Below are positions 54,182 to 56,209 of a stretch of DNA of 56,209 bases, piece by piece. Source of the DNA: Bacteroidales bacterium (GTDB lineage Bacteria; Bacteroidota; Bacteroidia; Bacteroidales; P3); contig JAKSML010000007.1 in assembly GCA_024400665.1 (NCBI GenBank), positions 1 to 56,209 of the forward strand, given 5' to 3'. A program made the position numbers and the translations under genes. How positions within the stretch are numbered: the first letter of the stretch is position 1; every line of letters begins with the position of its first letter. The notes beneath the pieces are model-generated. The model saw only the letters and a program-made list of their open reading frames with translations, was not told the origin of the DNA and did not search any database.

Positions 54182-54964
54182 CTATTTTGTTAAAAATGAA
54201 AACAGACGTTCGGTTAAACGGCTTGCACCAATTCTAAAATATTGATTAGTAGTCTGTTCAACACCTATAATATTTTTAGCCAAAATGTAATATTTTAACA
54301 CTTCTTCGGGCGTAGAGATGCCTCCAGCAGCCTTAAAACCGACCCATTTTCCAGTCTTTTTATGAAAATTGGCTATTGTTTGGAGCATAATTTCGGCAGC
54401 TTCGAGAGTGGCTGAGACAGCAATCTTGCCTGTCGAAGTCTTGATAAAGTCAGCCCCAGCCTCGATGGCCAGCTCTGAAGCATGGGCTATATTCTCGGGC
54501 GTCTGAAGTTCTCCTGTTTCGAGAATCACCTTCAACGTCCTGCCCTTAGCCTCTTCGCGAATAGCGGCAATCTCATCATAGACCCTTGCATAATCTCCTG
54601 CAAGAAAAGCACCACGCGAAATGACCATGTCGATTTCGTCAGCACCCTCATCTACAGCATAGCGCACCTCCTGCAACTTGAGCTGCAGAGGAATCTGCCC
54701 GGAAGGGAAGCCACCTGCCACGGAAGCCACCTTGATATCGCTGCCTTCCAAACACTTACGTGCATGAGCCACGAAAACGGGATAGACACAGACAGCAGCC
54801 ACATGACTTATGCCCTGTGTTGCGTCCTGGAGTTCCAAGCTGCGACGGCAGAGCTGTTCCACGCGCGCATTATTATCACTACCTTCTAAAGTAGTATTAT
54901 CTATACAAGAGAAAATCTGTCGAAGACTTTGGAGGTCTTCGGCAGAGGGTTCAAAAGCGGACAT
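54182..54964 (-). CDS. deoC: deoxyribose-phosphate aldolase
   Basis: A 260-residue class I aldolase converting 2-deoxyribose-5-phosphate to glyceraldehyde-3-phosphate and acetaldehyde. The Schiff-base lysine lies in ADFIKTSTGK; VASVAGGFPSG and GADEIDMVI are also typical. It begins 6 bp behind rpiB, giving a two-gene pentose-phosphate operon. Confidence 0.95.
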   Translation of the reverse strand: MSAFEPSAEDLQSLRQIFSCIDNTTLEGSDNNARVEQLCRRSLELQDATQGISHVAAVCVYPVFVAHARKCLEGSDIKVASVAGGFPSGQIPLQLKLQEVRYAVDEGADEIDMVISRGAFLAGDYARVYDEIAAIREEAKGRTLKVILETGELQTPENIAHASELAIEAGADFIKTSTGKIAVSATLEAAEIMLQTIANFHKKTGKWVGFKAAGGISTPEEVLKYYILAKNIIGVEQTTNQYFRIGASRLTERLFSFLTK

Positions 54965-54970
54965 GAATGA

Positions 54971-55414
54971 CTACTTAAGAAGCTGGTTAATCTTTTCGAC
55001 CCTGCGCTGATGGCGACCGCCTTCAAACTCGGTGTCGAGATATTCGTCAACAATAGCCAGGGCAACCTCCTGAGGGATGAAACGTGCAGGCATAGAGATG
55101 ACGTTACAATCGTTATGCTGACGACCAAGATGAGCTATTTCGGCAGTCCAGCAAAGAGCACAGCGCACATTAGGATATTTATTCACAGTCATTTGTACAC
55201 CGTTGCCGCTTCCGCAGATAACGATGCCTCTGCGATATTCACCATTATTGATAGCACGGCCAACCTGATGGGCAAAGTCTGGATAATCAACACTTTCGCT
55301 GCTGTTGGTACCAAAGTCTTTCACCTCAAAGCCACGATCGGCAAGATGCTTTTTCACCACCTCCTTCAGTTCGTATCCGGCGTGGTCACATGCAATAGGA
55401 ATTATTTCTTTCAT
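54971..55414 (-). CDS. rpiB: ribose-5-phosphate isomerase B
   Basis: A 147-residue LacAB/RpiB enzyme interconverting ribose-5- and ribulose-5-phosphate. It shows CDHAGYELK (Asp10, His11), the anion loop GSGNG with the catalytic Cys at ICGSG, and NVISMPAR. I start at MKEIIP; an ATG two codons earlier is possible. A -7 box TATCTTTGC (55454-55446) lies 31 bp upstream. Confidence 0.95.
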   Translation of the reverse strand: MKEIIPIACDHAGYELKEVVKKHLADRGFEVKDFGTNSSESVDYPDFAHQVGRAINNGEYRRGIVICGSGNGVQMTVNKYPNVRCALCWTAEIAHLGRQHNDCNVISMPARFIPQEVALAIVDEYLDTEFEGGRHQRRVEKINQLLK

Positions 55415-55445
55415 AAACAAGCGTGTTTATAACTTTATTTATTTT

Positions 55446-55454
55446 GCAAAGATA
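55446..55454 (-). promoter_or_regulatory. -7 box for rpiB-deoC
   Basis: TATCTTTGC in leftward direction; no convincing TTTG element at the right distance. Confidence 0.55.
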
Positions 55455-55494
55455 CGACAAAAAGCTAAATTGCTCAGTATAAAATCAATATATT

Positions 55495-56182
55495 TATGCA
55501 CATCTTTTTCACCATAGCCCTATCTTATACACTATCAGTACAATAAAAATATCAACAGAGATTGTTAATAAGCGTTTCATAACATTGTCGATAAGTTTTG
55601 ATAACAAATTTTGACCCCTCTGATTGTTGAAAAGTGCGTTTTTTTCATCGTTTTTCAACAAAAATATTATCTCGTAACTGCACTTTTTGCACATTTTGGG
55701 AGGCTGTTGATATCCTCTGCTGAAAAATGTTCATATCTTAGCAAAAGCTGAAAATAAGGGCCTTGCAAATTCATAAAATGTTCATATCTGTTGATAACTC
55801 ATATAGCGGAAAGCTTGTGTTTACAAGGTTTTCAACAATATTCACACACATAAAAAGAAAAATAAAGATTAAAAAAATAAAGGAGAAATATTATTCTAAA
55901 AGGAAATGGAAATTTGGAAATGTCGATTTTTTTGCTTATCTTTATGGGAAAATTGAGATGAAAACAAGTTCCGCGGAACTTTTCGGAGGCTGTTTTTGTT
56001 GAAAAACTACGGCCTTTTTCTATGAAAAATGCAGGGAAAATTGTGGCTGCCGAACACCTCTTTTTGCCGAAAAATTTTCCTCTTAGAAATTCCGAAAAAC
56101 GAGTTTTAGAACGTCAGAAGAGATTTGTTGCGGCTCCGTTTTTAACAATTCACAGGCTCTAGTCTAAAATAATAGTTGATAA
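55495..56182. other. putative replication-origin-like region with DnaA-box-like 9-mers
   Basis: There is no gene for nearly 800 bp. The region has five exact copies of TGTTGA(A/T)AA: 55625-55633, 55789-55797 and 55997-56005 on +, 55652-55660 and 55829-55837 on -. Near copies include TGTTAATAA (55563-55571), TGTCGATAA (55586-55594), TGTTGATAT (55705-55713), ATATCAACA (55549-55557) and AGTTGATAA (56174-56182), plus TTATGCACA near 55494. TTATCAACA differs by one base from the DnaA box TTATCCACA. AT-rich blocks lie between them. The dnaA gene itself is not in the window. Confidence 0.45.
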
Positions 56183-56206
56183 TTGAGAATTATTTCGTAT
56201 ATTTGC
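56176..56206 (+). promoter_or_regulatory. outward promoter at the right window edge
   Basis: TTG (56176-56178), 19 bases, TATATTTGC (56198-56206). It reads rightward to a gene beyond the window. Confidence 0.65.
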
Positions 56207-56209
56207 AAT

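Noticed and set aside
55509..55694. 61-codon leftward frame in the last spacer
   Set aside because: AT-rich, no conserved opening, and it covers the box cluster of the putative origin.

Overview
This window is a chromosomal segment of a member of the Bacteroidota, almost certainly order Bacteroidales and possibly Prevotellaceae. The sequence shows several promoters of the Bacteroidota type (TTTG, 19 bases, TAnnTTTG) and phylum-typical genes: serine palmitoyltransferase for sphingolipids, families DUF4837, DUF5606, DUF6089 and DUF4175, fimbrillin-like lipoproteins, and the bamA-ompH-ompH cluster. I cannot name a genus or species from sequence alone.

Left part (1-21 kb), almost all transcribed leftward: a membrane protein; a Fic protein that looks like a one-gene insertion into the 3' end of comM/yifB, because a 24-bp piece of the comM end occurs on both sides of it; comM; the outer-membrane biogenesis cluster DUF6089-uppS-bamA-ompH-ompH; a DUF4837 lipoprotein; a fimbrillin-like lipoprotein preceded by a 48-codon cysteine-containing peptide and a long structured leader RNA with attenuator geometry; metG with a sugar-nucleotide-type dehydratase; a lipoprotein; DUF5606; and a pyrimidine operon pyrK - membrane protein - pyrD - sugar kinase.

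Defence island (21.5-31 kb): an AT-rich, six-gene leftward operon whose first four genes match the single-strand DNA phosphorothioation system SspBCD-SspE: DUF4007 protein, large P-loop ATPase, PAPS-reductase-like protein, and a DUF262/DUF1524 effector. It carries two extra genes, a GIY-YIG nuclease interrupted by a -1 frameshift exactly at an A AAA AAG heptamer, and a DGQHR-motif DndB-like protein. No cysteine desulfurase (SspA) is present. This is the most interesting part of the window.

Right part (31-56 kb): recR, a GH3 lipoprotein, a MntP-like exporter, rsmA, a TPR protein, two identical tRNA-Lys genes with their own promoter and terminator, a WbqC protein, three tandem paralogues with a cysteine-rich N-terminus and carboxypeptidase-regulatory-like domains, a membrane protein - wHTH regulator - creD operon, mnmG, ybeY, a small ATP-binding protein, a DUF4175 giant, an SDR enzyme, an acyltransferase-like protein, serine palmitoyltransferase, and rpiB-deoC. 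The last 800 bp has no gene and contains a cluster of DnaA-box-like 9-mers with an outward promoter at the right edge. It may be part of a replication origin, which would fit the predominance of leftward genes in the window.
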